NCBI RefSeq assembly: GCF_000235365.1
Contig: NC_016449.1
Location: 868,001 to 932,000, forward strand
Length of the DNA: 64,000 nucleotides
From: Eremothecium cymbalariae DBVPG#7215
Lineage: Eukaryota; Ascomycota; Saccharomycetes; Saccharomycetales; Saccharomycetaceae
Reading direction: 5' to 3'
Both the position numbers and the translations under genes were made by a program. Below are positions 8,107 to 18,463 of this stretch, piece after piece; positions within the stretch are counted from its first letter, which is position 1, and each line of letters begins with the position of its first letter. A model generated the notes under the pieces. That model had not been told where the DNA came from. It made no database searches and saw nothing but the letters and a program-made list of their open reading frames with translations.

Positions 8107-9393
8107 ATGGTAGTTCAAAATAGTGAGGTTCCAGATGATAACAAGGATTCCTGGAAGACGACAGTGGCTGATTTCATCGAGGTTCTTGATCCCAGTGCTT
8201 CAACGGTACAATCTTTCACGCAGCCATCCGCACATTTCTTTAAGCAGAAGATCCAGAATGGGAAGTTTAACTGGAATTTTGAGAAAATAAAGGATTCGGC
8301 GGGGGATTTGACTCCCCAGCTTGAGTTGTTCAGACGGAAGACGATACAAAGGGTTCAGGCGATGGATAAGCCGTTGCAGTCGATATTTTTCCACAACAGT
8401 TCTGTTCTCGACAAATCTTTTTATACGTTTACGCTTTTTAATATATTTGCTGTGGGGTTGATTTTGGGGCGGTTTCCTGAGTGGTTTCATGTGTACTATA
8501 CTGTGATGCTTTTGGTGTTAATGCCTGTTCGTTTCTATACTTACTACAAGACAAATAACCATTATTTTCTAGCGGACCTTTGCTACTTTGTCAATGGGAT
8601 GTGTTTAATCTATATTTGGGTGCTTCCTCATTCTGTGCACCTATACCAGACGTGTTTTGCATTTACGTTTGGGACTCTTTCATTTGCTGTTATCACATGG
8701 AGAAACTCGATAGTGGTTCATTCGTTGGATAGAATTACCTCCTGCTTCATCCATATTATGCCTCCGGTGACGATGTATGCAATAACCCATCTTCTGGGGG
8801 AGGATCTGAAGGCAGTGCGTTTTCCTGCGGCTTCACAACATGGCTCTCCTGCTTGGACCCTCAAAACCAATGTTTTTTATACTTCGATATATTATTTGAT
8901 TTGGCAATCCTCATACCACTATTTTATTACCTTACGTAAGAAGGAGAAGATACGGCTAGGGAAAAGGATGACTAGTTTTGAATATTTGACTACACACAAA
9001 TTTAAAGATCTTCGGTTTGTGAAACTGCCATCTCCTTGGCCAATGATATTATATACTTTGTTCCAATATCTTTATCAGCTCGGATCGATGATCCTATGTG
9101 TCGTTTGGTTCAAACATCGAATTGCTGCTGGTATGTTTTTGCTGTTCATTTTCTTGTGTGCTGGACGGAATGGCGCTAGTTACTACATCGATTATTACGG
9201 TAAGAGGTTTGAGAAAGAGCTGAATATGTTACGGATGCAAGTGGACTCATTAACACAGCAGGTGAACGAAAAGAGTTCTAGTAGCGGAATGTCCACATCG
9301 GCTTACCTAGACAGCCAAATGTCCAGCGTATCTTCCAGCATTAGTGATGAATTGCTTTGGGAAATGAAACTCTCGGATGATGAAGATTCATAA
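8107..9393 (+). CDS. GPC1: Glycerophosphocholine acyltransferase Gpc1 (DUF2838)
   Basis: The 428-residue protein starts at the first ATG, with a soluble N-terminus of about 100 residues. A chain of hydrophobic segments from about residue 105 to 370 follows, with family motifs such as FPEWFHVYYTVMLLVLMPVRFYTYYKT, MPPVTMYAITHLLG and YYLIWQSSYHYFITL. The tail is Ser-rich and acidic. S. cerevisiae Gpc1 (YGR149W) acylates glycerophosphocholine to lysophosphatidylcholine in the ER, recycling deacylated phosphatidylcholine. Position next to RPL24/RPL30 and the CCM1 gene matches YGR148C-YGR150C. An E-box lies in the promoter. It converges on CCM1. Confidence 0.92.
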   Translation: MVVQNSEVPDDNKDSWKTTVADFIEVLDPSASTVQSFTQPSAHFFKQKIQNGKFNWNFEKIKDSAGDLTPQLELFRRKTIQRVQAMDKPLQSIFFHNSSVLDKSFYTFTLFNIFAVGLILGRFPEWFHVYYTVMLLVLMPVRFYTYYKTNNHYFLADLCYFVNGMCLIYIWVLPHSVHLYQTCFAFTFGTLSFAVITWRNSIVVHSLDRITSCFIHIMPPVTMYAITHLLGEDLKAVRFPAASQHGSPAWTLKTNVFYTSIYYLIWQSSYHYFITLRKKEKIRLGKRMTSFEYLTTHKFKDLRFVKLPSPWPMILYTLFQYLYQLGSMILCVVWFKHRIAAGMFLLFIFLCAGRNGASYYIDYYGKRFEKELNMLRMQVDSLTQQVNEKSSSSGMSTSAYLDSQMSSVSSSISDELLWEMKLSDDEDS

Positions 9394-9578
9394 AAGTCAG
9401 TTATAATCGATCTAACCCTTTTGGGCGTCATGATTGATGACAGAGTCATTATTTAACTATACAGTATTTCATTGAGTGTTGGGGTGTCTCTTTCTATATT
9501 CGGACTATTTTTCTTCCGGTAGTATGTATGTATATATATGGATAAAAATCACACATTTCAACAAAGTTCTTGGGTACT

Positions 9579-12161
9579 TCATAAACTTAGCTCCCGGATA
9601 TCATCTTGTAACTTTTGAATCTTAGTCTTTTCATTTACAACGCTTAATAGCCGTTCGCATGTATGAAAATCTTCAATTCTTTGTAACTCTTTATGCAGAG
9701 GTTTTACCATAGAATATGTCCACTTGATGTATCTTTTTGAAGCCAAGATGATGCTGAATGCATCCGTAAGCATTTTTTGTGAAACAAAGAAACTTACAAT
9801 TAATTGGGCAAAAATCCTGTCTTTCTCCTTCTGTTCAGACTCCTCCAAAGAGCGAAAGGCATCAGTTTTGCGGAATTTGCCTCTTTGGTTCCATGTTGTG
9901 GTGGCTAATTCTACATTTCCGAACTTTGTTGCAGCCTTCATAATCAATTCATAGATTGCGTTGGATGATACAATTTTGTGCTTCATGGATGATATAAATC
10001 TTGAGGCATTATCCAGTTCTACCTTTTGGGTAGCAATCTGTTTTTGATTATCAGAGTAGGATTTCTTGGTAAATTCGGGCTCAATGACCTTAACAGAGCT
10101 GTACAATTTTGATAATATCTCCTCTAATTCATGCTGGTGGTAAGTGAATTCTTTTAATCGTAATAAAAATTCAGTGTAATCACCTAATCTTAGTGGAATA
10201 GTTAAGTATGATACTAATGCAATTGAGTTTAAAACCCGATGATTCACTAATGAATCCTTCATTGTAGCCACTTCATGTAAGGTTTTGAATTTGAATTCAT
10301 CGTAGCTATTACATTCTTGGACAAAGGATTCCAATTTTTCCCGCGTTTGTTCAATAGGTGAAGCTCTGAGATTTTGATCCCCACCAAATTCTAAATTGAA
10401 ATGCCATAATGCGCGAGACTCCAATAATATTTGTCTTTCATTAGTTAACTCTTGTACGGGTAGCATGGGAATATTGACGTTAATTCCTTGATCCTTATCA
10501 TATCTCCCCATATAATCAACACTGAAAATAATGTTGCGTCTGAGTTTAGCACCTGCATCATAACCTGCTAACAATGGCAATTTCGTGGTACTGTATCTAG
10601 AATATGACATTAAAAGGTAATTGAACATCTCTGGGTTTAAAGATTGCCTCCAAATAGTTTTATAAGTCAACGAGCCCTTGTTCCATACTTGAGCCATTGC
10701 AAGATTTTTCTTGAACTTGAATGTGGTATACTTGTAATATAGTGCTCTAGTAAATCCAACATCTCCATCATAAGCAGCAAGGGCCATCATCGAGGAGAAA
10801 ACATAATGTGCAGTAGAATCATCAAGTGCTTCCTGGTCAAGCTTCCAATGTTTTTCTATTTCATGGATATATTTCCAACCCATTAATCTTAGAGATTCAG
10901 CCTTACCTTCACTGACAATGGAGTCGGCAGAACAAGCAGCCAGAGTTTTTGCCAGGTATGCAAAAGTCTGGATATCTGGTGCTACCTTCAAATCTGTCAT
11001 TTCGTTATACAGGTCTATGGCTTTCGCGTAGTTTTTTTCTCTGTTACAAAGACGTAGCATAGTGTTGTATGTTCTTGTATCTGGCCTGTGTTCCAATGAT
11101 AAGAATTTCATAGCACCAAAGGCATCCCATACCTGTTGGCTTTGATCACAGATTAGATAGAATTGAAGAATAGTATTGTAGTTTTTCCGATCAGGTTGTA
11201 TTCCATATGTGTTTTTGAATTTGGTCAAGAAAAATTCCATATCTTTAAAAGATTTTAACTTCATAGCGAACTTAAGACAACTGTGCATTATTTTATTATC
11301 CATTTGAAATTTATTTTCGGACTCATTTGAATCGTAAACCTCCAAGAGTTGTCTCATCTTATTGATCACGGCTGTGTTGTATGCGCTAGTGCCAGGCTTT
11401 AAAAGACTTAACTGTGAAAACAAGAAGCCGTAAAAACTTGCAGAAGATGTAATACCATCGCCCAAACTCTCAGTAAGCATCTCCTCCACCTGTTTGATGC
11501 TTTCAAATGACAAGCCTGACACATCATGAAATAAAGTTTGCTTGATTTCACCAGTGGATAGCCCTTTAAGCCGTTTTTCTGATCTGTACAGCGCATCTAC
11601 AATTGCATTCCAATCTCTATGTCGCTTATCAGCAAGTGCCTTCACAATCAAGTTGTCGTCATTAATTCTGCAAACTACTGCACTGGGTAGAATATTATCT
11701 AACTCCTTTGAAGCTGTCATAATCAAACCAGAGAGAGATGGACTCTTAACGGGTATCTGCTTTGTATCCCCAACCGTTCCAGCTCCGCTTAACCCCTCAA
11801 AAATTAAACCAGCATCCTTTTCAATCTCAGAGCCATTATCGTCTTCTGACACACCTTCTTCGATCATTGTCTCTTGTAACTTCTTTAGCTCATCGGCTTT
11901 TTGTATCTGCTGTTGTAAAGTCTTCGTAAATTCTCGTAATTGCTTAATCTTAAATTTCCAGTGAGCCTCGTCACCTTTGGAAAAATCGAACCCAAGTGAC
12001 ACTTCATTCAAATCAGTTATGGGTTTCTTGTTCAAATTTGGTCTCCTGATCTTCCGTCGAGGTCGCCTTTTCGTGGTCATCGAAGAGGGCATCGCAACAA
12101 ATCTCTTTATGACAGGCGAGATTGAAGAGCTTCTTCGAGATACATCATTCATTAATAGCAT
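9579..12161 (-). CDS. CCM1: Mitochondrial pentatricopeptide-repeat protein Ccm1
   Basis: Starting at the first ATG (12161) the protein has 860 residues; S. cerevisiae Ccm1/Dmr1 has 864. The N-terminus (MNDVSRRSSSISPVIKRF, then TTKRRPRRKIRR) is basic and suits mitochondrial import. PPR-type helical pairs are visible mid-protein: RKNYNTILQFYLICDQSQQV, PDTRTYNTMLRLCNREKNYA and PDIQTFAYLAKTLAACS, at about residues 330-425. Ccm1 is needed for maturation of COB and COX1 intron-containing transcripts and for stability of the mitochondrial small-subunit rRNA. It is YGR150C in S. cerevisiae, beside GPC1, as here. An open extension to 12233 has no ATG. Confidence 0.9.
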   Translation of the reverse strand: MLLMNDVSRRSSSISPVIKRFVAMPSSMTTKRRPRRKIRRPNLNKKPITDLNEVSLGFDFSKGDEAHWKFKIKQLREFTKTLQQQIQKADELKKLQETMIEEGVSEDDNGSEIEKDAGLIFEGLSGAGTVGDTKQIPVKSPSLSGLIMTASKELDNILPSAVVCRINDDNLIVKALADKRHRDWNAIVDALYRSEKRLKGLSTGEIKQTLFHDVSGLSFESIKQVEEMLTESLGDGITSSASFYGFLFSQLSLLKPGTSAYNTAVINKMRQLLEVYDSNESENKFQMDNKIMHSCLKFAMKLKSFKDMEFFLTKFKNTYGIQPDRKNYNTILQFYLICDQSQQVWDAFGAMKFLSLEHRPDTRTYNTMLRLCNREKNYAKAIDLYNEMTDLKVAPDIQTFAYLAKTLAACSADSIVSEGKAESLRLMGWKYIHEIEKHWKLDQEALDDSTAHYVFSSMMALAAYDGDVGFTRALYYKYTTFKFKKNLAMAQVWNKGSLTYKTIWRQSLNPEMFNYLLMSYSRYSTTKLPLLAGYDAGAKLRRNIIFSVDYMGRYDKDQGINVNIPMLPVQELTNERQILLESRALWHFNLEFGGDQNLRASPIEQTREKLESFVQECNSYDEFKFKTLHEVATMKDSLVNHRVLNSIALVSYLTIPLRLGDYTEFLLRLKEFTYHQHELEEILSKLYSSVKVIEPEFTKKSYSDNQKQIATQKVELDNASRFISSMKHKIVSSNAIYELIMKAATKFGNVELATTTWNQRGKFRKTDAFRSLEESEQKEKDRIFAQLIVSFFVSQKMLTDAFSIILASKRYIKWTYSMVKPLHKELQRIEDFHTCERLLSVVNEKTKIQKLQDDIRELSL

Positions 12162-12299
12162 CAGGTCTTGTTGAATAGTCCTCCAGCCCTGCTCAACGAC
12201 CCCCAGGTTAGTAATTCTACCTCCCTTTGTCAATAAATCTGCATATCGTCAGTGAAAATTCCTCGAGCTACAATCATGAAATGTTGGAAAAGAAAAGTT

Positions 12300-12309
12300 A
12301 AAATTTTCA
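12300..12309. promoter_or_regulatory. RRPE-like element upstream of CGR1
   Basis: AAAATTTTCA is, on the other strand, TGAAAATTTT, one base shorter in the A-run than the ribosomal RNA processing element. It lies about 110 nt before CGR1, a ribosome-assembly gene. The motif is short and AT-rich, so chance is possible. Confidence 0.4.
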
Positions 12310-12417
12310 AAGTAATATATAGAGCTGAAGCACCTAAAGGTTAATTACAATCATAAACTAGTAAAAACAAGGCAGGTAATACTAAGTGGCGGATATTTAA
12401 GTGTTTAATCTTCTAGG

Positions 12418-12765
12418 ATGGTAGATGACAACTCTAGTAAAGGTACTATAGTGAGTGGTAGAACTTGGAAGGTGAACAAGGGCGCCTTCCGTGTCACTAG
12501 TAAGGTAATTAAGAATAAAAAGCTGACATCATGGGAACTAAAGCAGCAGAAGATGTTGGAAGATAAACAATTCAAGAATAAGTTGAAGGATTTAAAGCAA
12601 GAAAAGCAAGAAGAGCGGGATAGCAGGATAAATGCTTTGAAAGAGAGGAGGGAAAAGAAGGAAGAGAAGGAGAGATACGAAAAATTAGCTGCTAAAATGC
12701 ATGCAAAGAAGGTCGAAAGATTAAGGAGGAGGGAAAAGAGAAATAAGGCATTAAAGGAACGATAG
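12418..12765 (+). CDS. CGR1: Ribosome biogenesis protein Cgr1
   Basis: The 115-residue, extremely charged protein is almost wholly Lys, Arg and Glu after residue 35 (KQEKQEERDSRINALKERRE). The conserved N-terminal segment is SGRTWKVNKGAFRVTSKVIKNKKLTSWELKQ in the family, here seen from residue 12 onward. S. cerevisiae Cgr1 has 120 residues and is a nucleolar factor needed for pre-60S processing. It is YGL029W, next to RPL30 in S. cerevisiae. It is divergent from CCM1 over 256 nt with an RRPE-like motif. Confidence 0.93.
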   Translation: MVDDNSSKGTIVSGRTWKVNKGAFRVTSKVIKNKKLTSWELKQQKMLEDKQFKNKLKDLKQEKQEERDSRINALKERREKKEEKERYEKLAAKMHAKKVERLRRREKRNKALKER

Positions 12766-12991
12766 ACAGTTGTTAATATTTAGTTCAATAAGCGACATTA
12801 TTATGTACTATAGGAAGTAACATTGACTGTTTTTAGTGATTACCATTAGAGGCAGTTTAAAACAAATTTAACGCCATCGACATGTGATTGACAGAAAAAC
12901 TTGAGAGTTTCTATTACCAATATATCGCAATATTTTTATGATATATGAAGGTATATAGTTCAGAGACGTTACCCACTCATAGCCATCCATT

Positions 12992-14029
12992 ATGGTTGAA
13001 ACTGGGGTTGCTAATGTTGCTGTAGAAACTGGAAAGCATATACATACAGACCAAGGTCATATTCTTGAACAAATCGACGGAGATGTGCAGTCTGTGAATG
13101 TTCTCGAAGGCATAATGAAAAATGCACAAAGGAATAATAATAAAGCTAAAACATTCTCAGAAGTAGCAGAACCTAAAAAGGAGAAGTATTCAGAAGAACC
13201 ATCGGCAAAAAGAGCGAAGTTATCAGCTGTTGAATCGAAATTATCTTTTGATCCGGATGTCTATAGGCAGTACCACGAAGCCAAAGATCGAGTACGAGAT
13301 TTCTACAAAGAACAGCATGAGAAGCAAACTATGGCTTATAACTTACAGGCACGAATTAACTTCAAGACTAAAGTACGAGCGAAGATGACAATATGGGACG
13401 CCTTGTGTAAATTGTCAAAGTTGATTGATGATTCTGACCCAGATACGGAACTGTCGCAGATTGATCATGCTATACAAACTGCGGAGGCTATAAGGGAAGA
13501 CGGCAAACCCAGATGGATGCAGTTGGTTGGTTTAATTCACGATCTTGGAAAGATTTTGTATTTTTTTGATAGCGAAGGTCAGTGGGATGTGGTAGGTGAT
13601 ACATTTCCCATAGGATGTAAGTTTTCTGAGAAAATTATATTTCATGAGTTCTTCCAAAATAATCCAGATAGGAATCACCCCATATATTCACAGAAGCTGG
13701 GTATATACGAAGAGAATTGTGGTCTGAGTTCAGTAATGATCTCATGGGGACATGATGAATATATGTACTATCTTGCAAAAGGTCAGTCGGTTTTGAATGA
13801 ACAAGCGTTGGCAATGATAAGATACCATTCATTTTATCCATGGCACAGAGAAGGAGCATATCGCTATTTAATGAATGAAAATGATTATAAGATATTAGAG
13901 TCGGTTCAGGCTTTCAATAAGTACGACTTGTATTCTAAGGGTACTAAAAGACATGACATTGAGGAACTTAAGAAATATTACCTCGACTTAATTGACGAGT
14001 ATTTTCCCACCAAGCTCGTTGAATTTTAA
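12992..14029 (+). CDS. myo-Inositol oxygenase (MIOX family)
   Basis: The 345-residue protein has a non-conserved N-terminus of about 85 residues carrying a basic stretch (PSAKRAKL), followed by a complete MIOX domain. Motifs in order are YRQYHEAKDRVRDFYKEQH (about 90), LSQIDHAIQTAEAIR (about 155), LVGLIHDLGKILYFF (about 180), GLSSVMISWGHDEYMYYLAKG (about 245), RYHSFYPWH (about 278) and FNKYDLYSK (about 308). The histidines and aspartates of DHA, HDLGK and GHDEY are those that bind the di-iron centre in the family. The enzyme oxidises myo-inositol with O2 to glucuronate. S. cerevisiae has no such gene. It sits where the CGR1-SCW11 gap would be. CATGTGATTG at 12881-12890 resembles, imperfectly, the Ino2/Ino4 element. 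Base composition matches its neighbours. Confidence 0.92.
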   Translation: MVETGVANVAVETGKHIHTDQGHILEQIDGDVQSVNVLEGIMKNAQRNNNKAKTFSEVAEPKKEKYSEEPSAKRAKLSAVESKLSFDPDVYRQYHEAKDRVRDFYKEQHEKQTMAYNLQARINFKTKVRAKMTIWDALCKLSKLIDDSDPDTELSQIDHAIQTAEAIREDGKPRWMQLVGLIHDLGKILYFFDSEGQWDVVGDTFPIGCKFSEKIIFHEFFQNNPDRNHPIYSQKLGIYEENCGLSSVMISWGHDEYMYYLAKGQSVLNEQALAMIRYHSFYPWHREGAYRYLMNENDYKILESVQAFNKYDLYSKGTKRHDIEELKKYYLDLIDEYFPTKLVEF

Positions 14030-16039
14030 TGATTTTTTTCATGTTCATGTTCTTAGATAAGATATTCTGATAAAGCTAATCATAACGATAATATCATAGT
14101 CGGTGTTATTCATTTATATTATGTATCAACGAAATTAGCGGCAAGAATAAGTCTTTTAGAACTTGAAATCTAAAGCACCTCAATGATTTGGTTGAATTTA
14201 ATTGATTAACAATTTGATTATTCAAAAACTTTGTTCGATTTCATGTTTTGCCAATCCATCTAGAAATCATTAAACAAACTCAATATTTTTACATATGAAT
14301 GCATTTCATTCAAAATAATTTACAGTGGAATCCGTTCATTTGCTTTGGAAGGAACATGACCACCATTTTAAATGCCGAAAGATAACCAGTCTCTGTAAAC
14401 AGTACATCCGGATAATTGCAAACTTATTTGACAAAGTTTTACCTTTGCCTTCAACAAAGGGTCCACATGAATCAGCGCTTGAGTAAATGCCAAAGTATGA
14501 GTTGGTTGATGCCAACAAAATCTATTTCTGAATTTGTGCAGAGGGATTGACATGTTTGGTAGGTAGAAGGAGGCCCGTTCATGGTCACCTCCTCCATAAT
14601 ATCAAGCATTTTTTAATTGATATTTAACCGTGAATATCTCAGCAATCAGTTACTCCACAATACAAAAACTATCATTAATTGCTCCTTTGCCGTAATAACG
14701 GCACAAGTGTCCGAATAATTCGCTGTACCGTATTCAGTTAATTTATAGCTTCATAAATTGAATAAATATCCGAGAAGCGAATCAAAATAAGACATTATCG
14801 CTATCTCTATATGTTCTATTTCATTGGATGGAGAATTAAAATTGTGGGAGTTGGTACCACTTAAAGAGAGTTCCCGGAAGAACACTTGAAGGGAAACTGA
14901 GGTTTTCTTTGACTAACTCTTAATGGTAACTCGTGTATTGGTAGGGAATTAGAAACTACTAAGTATCGTATTATATCTAGTAACGGCTAGAAGTAAATTA
15001 TTCTTGGTATGTCTGAAACTAGTGGGCTTTTGAAGCGCTATTCATCCTGTAGGGAAACCTGAAAATATAATTACCTTGGTAGAAGAGCATGGGGATTTTG
15101 CAATCAAACTTTACTCTAAAGTTATAATTCGATTAAAGCGCATACTAAGATTAACTGAAGTAAAGTATTAGTGGGGGAATCTCTAGGTGGCTTCCATATG
15201 CCAAAAGTAGTTATCGCATGCTTTGGTCATTAGAAAACTTTTTCCAGAAATATGAAAAGCAGCAATTAGAATGTGGTAATAATTTGAATCGATAAAAATA
15301 GTCTACCTGAAATATGTTGAATTATCAGAAAATCGTTTTGTGAGGAATATCTAGGAACTAATAACTTAACTTCAATATTTTGAAAAATAGTCCCTTTTCA
15401 TAACATCTAATTCAGATAAACAAATTTGTCAGATTTAAATTTTTGTAAGCCTATATTCTAGTCTAATTGGTTAAAATTAAATGGTTATCTTTGAGGTAGT
15501 TCCATTTTGAATAGGGTGCTGCCCATTGAGTCAGCAGATGGAACTGTCAGGGTTTCTGTCGTCTTACAAACACACGCACAACATATCGAGGAATGGTTCA
15601 TCGAAAAAAAGACTTTTGAACTGTACTGAACATGCCTCTCGACGTGGGCTGACACAGGTAAATTTGAACAGGGAAAAAAATATCAATGACTAGGTCTACT
15701 AATTGGGTCAGATGTCTGAATTTAGAATGTTTTGTTTACCATAAAAAGGCTCCCGAGATATATCATGAAGGGTAGAATTGATAGCATAATATCCTTGTTG
15801 TTCATAACATAATTGCTACATTTAACAGAACTTTTCCACATGGGCACTAGTCTTGTAGGCACTAATCCTTCTACGTATAATAAATTATTATGATTGGGTT
15901 AAGTGAGATGGTTTCCTGTATAAAAAAAAGGAAATGAGAACATAATATTTGCATCAAGCTATTTCCTATCGCAGATTCAAGTACGAAATCATTAATGAAT
16001 CAAAAATTTGAGCCAAAAGTGAAGTTGTTAGTTGCTGCA
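14030..16039. other. 2-kb gene desert holding a gene relic
   Basis: This is the longest non-coding stretch in the window and is AT-rich throughout. Its left part (14323-14575) carries a decayed GH17 glucanase on the minus strand. In the remainder (14580-16039) I see no long reading frame, tRNA, long terminal repeat or centromere elements. The rest may be further eroded remains of the same gene, whose N-terminal part would lie to the right. Confidence 0.65.
14323..14575 (-). pseudogene. SCW11: SCW11-like GH17 glucanase relic
   Basis: Reading the minus strand across several frames recovers an ordered set of GH17 segments. They are TYQTCQSLCTNSEIDFVGIN (about 14575-14507), NSYFGIYSSADSCGPFV (about 14505-14455), GCTVY (about 14412-14395), ETGYLSA (14393-14373, matching the ETGWPS nucleophile motif) and NGGHVPSKANERIPL (14367-14323). 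Each is in the right order and spacing for the C-terminal half of a yeast Scw/Bgl2-type glucanase, but they are separated by frameshifts. The place and orientation, between CGR1 (YGL029W) and CWH41 (YGL027C), are exactly those of SCW11 (YGL028C), a daughter-specific wall glucanase in S. cerevisiae. I infer recent loss of the gene here. Confidence 0.78.
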
Positions 16040-18463
16040 TTAAATAGTCTCCGGAAATATTCCAGCAATATTAACAGCTAAGGACGTCCATCCCGTGAAA
16101 TGTTGTACTCTTTGGCCATGACCGTCTTTGTGATTATACTGTTCATAACAAAAGCCATCCTTATCCCAAACTTCGACGATATTTGTCAATAAGTTCTTAC
16201 GTAGATCACGGTATAATGACTTTGCTTGTTTCAATAGAGTAGGATCCACTATTGAATTAGCCTCCTTGTCACCGAAGTAAGAGCGTAAGGCATCCAGGCA
16301 TAAATAGTTGATGTTAACCCAAATAGGGCCACGCCAGTATATCTCCGCAGTGTCATAGTACTTATCCTGTTTTGATAGAGATAGAAGGCCAAACTCACTG
16401 AATATTTTTTCAGGATCACTCATTAGTTTAATCATATGCTTTAGACGAACTTGGTTGTTGCGCGGTATTAATTTTAATGCAAATGGCAGCAACGATACAT
16501 AGCCTTCATGGCAAACAAACTTGCGTACATCGGCTTCATCATTGATTGTGATATCACAATAGCTTTTGTGCTCTTTGCTCCAATGAAAATATTCTAAGTT
16601 CTCAATAACATTATCTTCAATAACTTGGAAATTTTCCGCATCTGAATACTTACCTAAGACTTGAGCTGCCTGTTTCAAAGACCTTGCCATGATTCCAACC
16701 CAGGAAAGTGCATCTACATGCAGTTCTGCAATATCTGGAGGTATAGCACGCGGATAGTCATCAAAACCACTTGGCAGGCAGTGAGTGAAGGTTCGCCCCA
16801 CCCATCTATAACCTTCCTCCACATTTACTAGATCATCATTGATATCAGATAACTCCAAATATTCCTCCACCATACCCCGTTGGGTCTTTCTGAACCACTC
16901 AAAATGAATCAAAAACTTTTCGTAAATCCTTTCAGAATATTGAATAAGCAGCTCATGGTTATTTCTCAATTGGTCACCGCCCAAGCCATCATTATATTGC
17001 TGGTCAAAATCAGACTTATACATTCCATCAGATGTGGCTTTTTGCAACAACTCACTAAAAGCCAATGCTAAAGTTGGAGGGTTGGCTATATTTGGGTTTT
17101 GCGTTCGGAATTCTTCAGGTACTTTACTTCTAGCTTCCTGTCCTAAAATCAATTCTCTAGCAATCCAACCGCTATCGTCTTCAATAAGTTGAACCCAGCT
17201 ACGTAAAACTTCAAATGCTAAATCAAAATCATATTCCATCACCTGCAGTAAATGAAACCCCTCATCCCAATAAAATCCTCTGGGGAAAAATGCTCTACTT
17301 GGAACGAATGTGAATAAGCTAAGTGGGCCTTCCTCCTCGGGATGGTTCAAGCTAATCGTTTCAAAACTTTCTTCATCAAGTTCAGATACTCTATCAACTA
17401 TTTGCTTCCCATGGAAATAGCTTAATCCCCCTAGTAAATTTGATAATGTTTGAATTCCGAATTGTTTGGTTTTCTCATCACGAATTTGAAACCTCTTTTC
17501 GAAGTTAGTACGAATCTTATTCATCATAGGCTGTATTAGATGGTCTAGCTTTTCTAGCCGCTCATTTGAATTAACCTTATTGTAAATAAAATCGACCTCA
17601 AACGGTCCCTTAGACAAATCGAATGTCTTCTGGATATAATGGAAGTTACCAGGTTGAAATTTATGGATGTTCCTCACAGTTAGCGCACTAGGAAGGAGCA
17701 ATGGATTTAATTTTTCCCGCAAAGCAACCATATGTTCTTTCAAAGAATCTAAAATCAACATTTTAAAAATCTCCTTAGCTTTCCATGTTTCTTCACCGGG
17801 TACGGTCATGGAAACATGCGATGTTGTTGAAGGATCGCAATCAGGAGTTATGGCCTCTGCAAGAGAATATGGATGACCCTTGGTAGTAAAAATTTGGACT
17901 TCATATTCGCCTAATTCAGCTGACATACCATGAAGTTGTTTTGCTTTATCAAGCCCATATTTATCAGACAATAAATAGTTCGTAGCTCTGTCTCCTTCCT
18001 GGTTCATGTAGTAAATAATTGATCCACTGATTAGTGAACTGGTGGGATCTAATGCTTCGCCACGAACCCTAAAGCCCCAGTTTTGTCCATCCTGACTTTT
18101 AACAAAATATATAGTTAAGTTCATATTGTTCTCTTTATCAATAATAACTTGTTTCCCTCCAACTCTTGGATCGTATAATTCCCATCCATACTTTGCCATA
18201 TTATCTCCCATATCAACAAAGTGCCGTAGCTTGTCTGCCGCAGCTGGATTCATCGAGTTCATCCACATCAGCCCCATAATAAATGCATCTTCATTTACGT
18301 ACCGGGGCCTCACGCCAAAATAGCAATTGGCCCTGTATGCTCCCCAAAGTAAGGAATCATTATTAAACTTGTCGAATTCCTCGAATTCAGTCTGGCAGAA
18401 GGCGGGTAAAACAAATTGAAAACAAATAATAGACAGTAAAAGTGACAATTTGTATCTTGGCAT
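16040..18463 (-). CDS. CWH41: Processing alpha-glucosidase I (GH63)
   Basis: The 807-residue protein (S. cerevisiae 833) has an N-terminal hydrophobic anchor or signal at about residues 5-22. An N-terminal domain follows (WGAYRANCYFGVRPRYVN), then a C-terminal (alpha/alpha)6 barrel. GH63 motifs include RAFFPRGFYWDEGFHLLQ (about 388), GFDDYPRAIPPD (about 566), HVDALSWVG, YWRGPIWVNINYL (about 710) and CYEQYNHKDGHGQ (about 776). The Asp of FDDYPR and the Glu of YEQYN fall where the family's catalytic acid and base lie. The enzyme removes the outermost glucose from the N-glycan just transferred by oligosaccharyltransferase in the ER, so it acts directly after Stt3. It is the YGL027C equivalent and belongs to a run of minus-strand genes. 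Confidence 0.95.
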   Translation of the reverse strand: MPRYKLSLLLSIICFQFVLPAFCQTEFEEFDKFNNDSLLWGAYRANCYFGVRPRYVNEDAFIMGLMWMNSMNPAAADKLRHFVDMGDNMAKYGWELYDPRVGGKQVIIDKENNMNLTIYFVKSQDGQNWGFRVRGEALDPTSSLISGSIIYYMNQEGDRATNYLLSDKYGLDKAKQLHGMSAELGEYEVQIFTTKGHPYSLAEAITPDCDPSTTSHVSMTVPGEETWKAKEIFKMLILDSLKEHMVALREKLNPLLLPSALTVRNIHKFQPGNFHYIQKTFDLSKGPFEVDFIYNKVNSNERLEKLDHLIQPMMNKIRTNFEKRFQIRDEKTKQFGIQTLSNLLGGLSYFHGKQIVDRVSELDEESFETISLNHPEEEGPLSLFTFVPSRAFFPRGFYWDEGFHLLQVMEYDFDLAFEVLRSWVQLIEDDSGWIARELILGQEARSKVPEEFRTQNPNIANPPTLALAFSELLQKATSDGMYKSDFDQQYNDGLGGDQLRNNHELLIQYSERIYEKFLIHFEWFRKTQRGMVEEYLELSDINDDLVNVEEGYRWVGRTFTHCLPSGFDDYPRAIPPDIAELHVDALSWVGIMARSLKQAAQVLGKYSDAENFQVIEDNVIENLEYFHWSKEHKSYCDITINDEADVRKFVCHEGYVSLLPFALKLIPRNNQVRLKHMIKLMSDPEKIFSEFGLLSLSKQDKYYDTAEIYWRGPIWVNINYLCLDALRSYFGDKEANSIVDPTLLKQAKSLYRDLRKNLLTNIVEVWDKDGFCYEQYNHKDGHGQRVQHFTGWTSLAVNIAGIFPETI

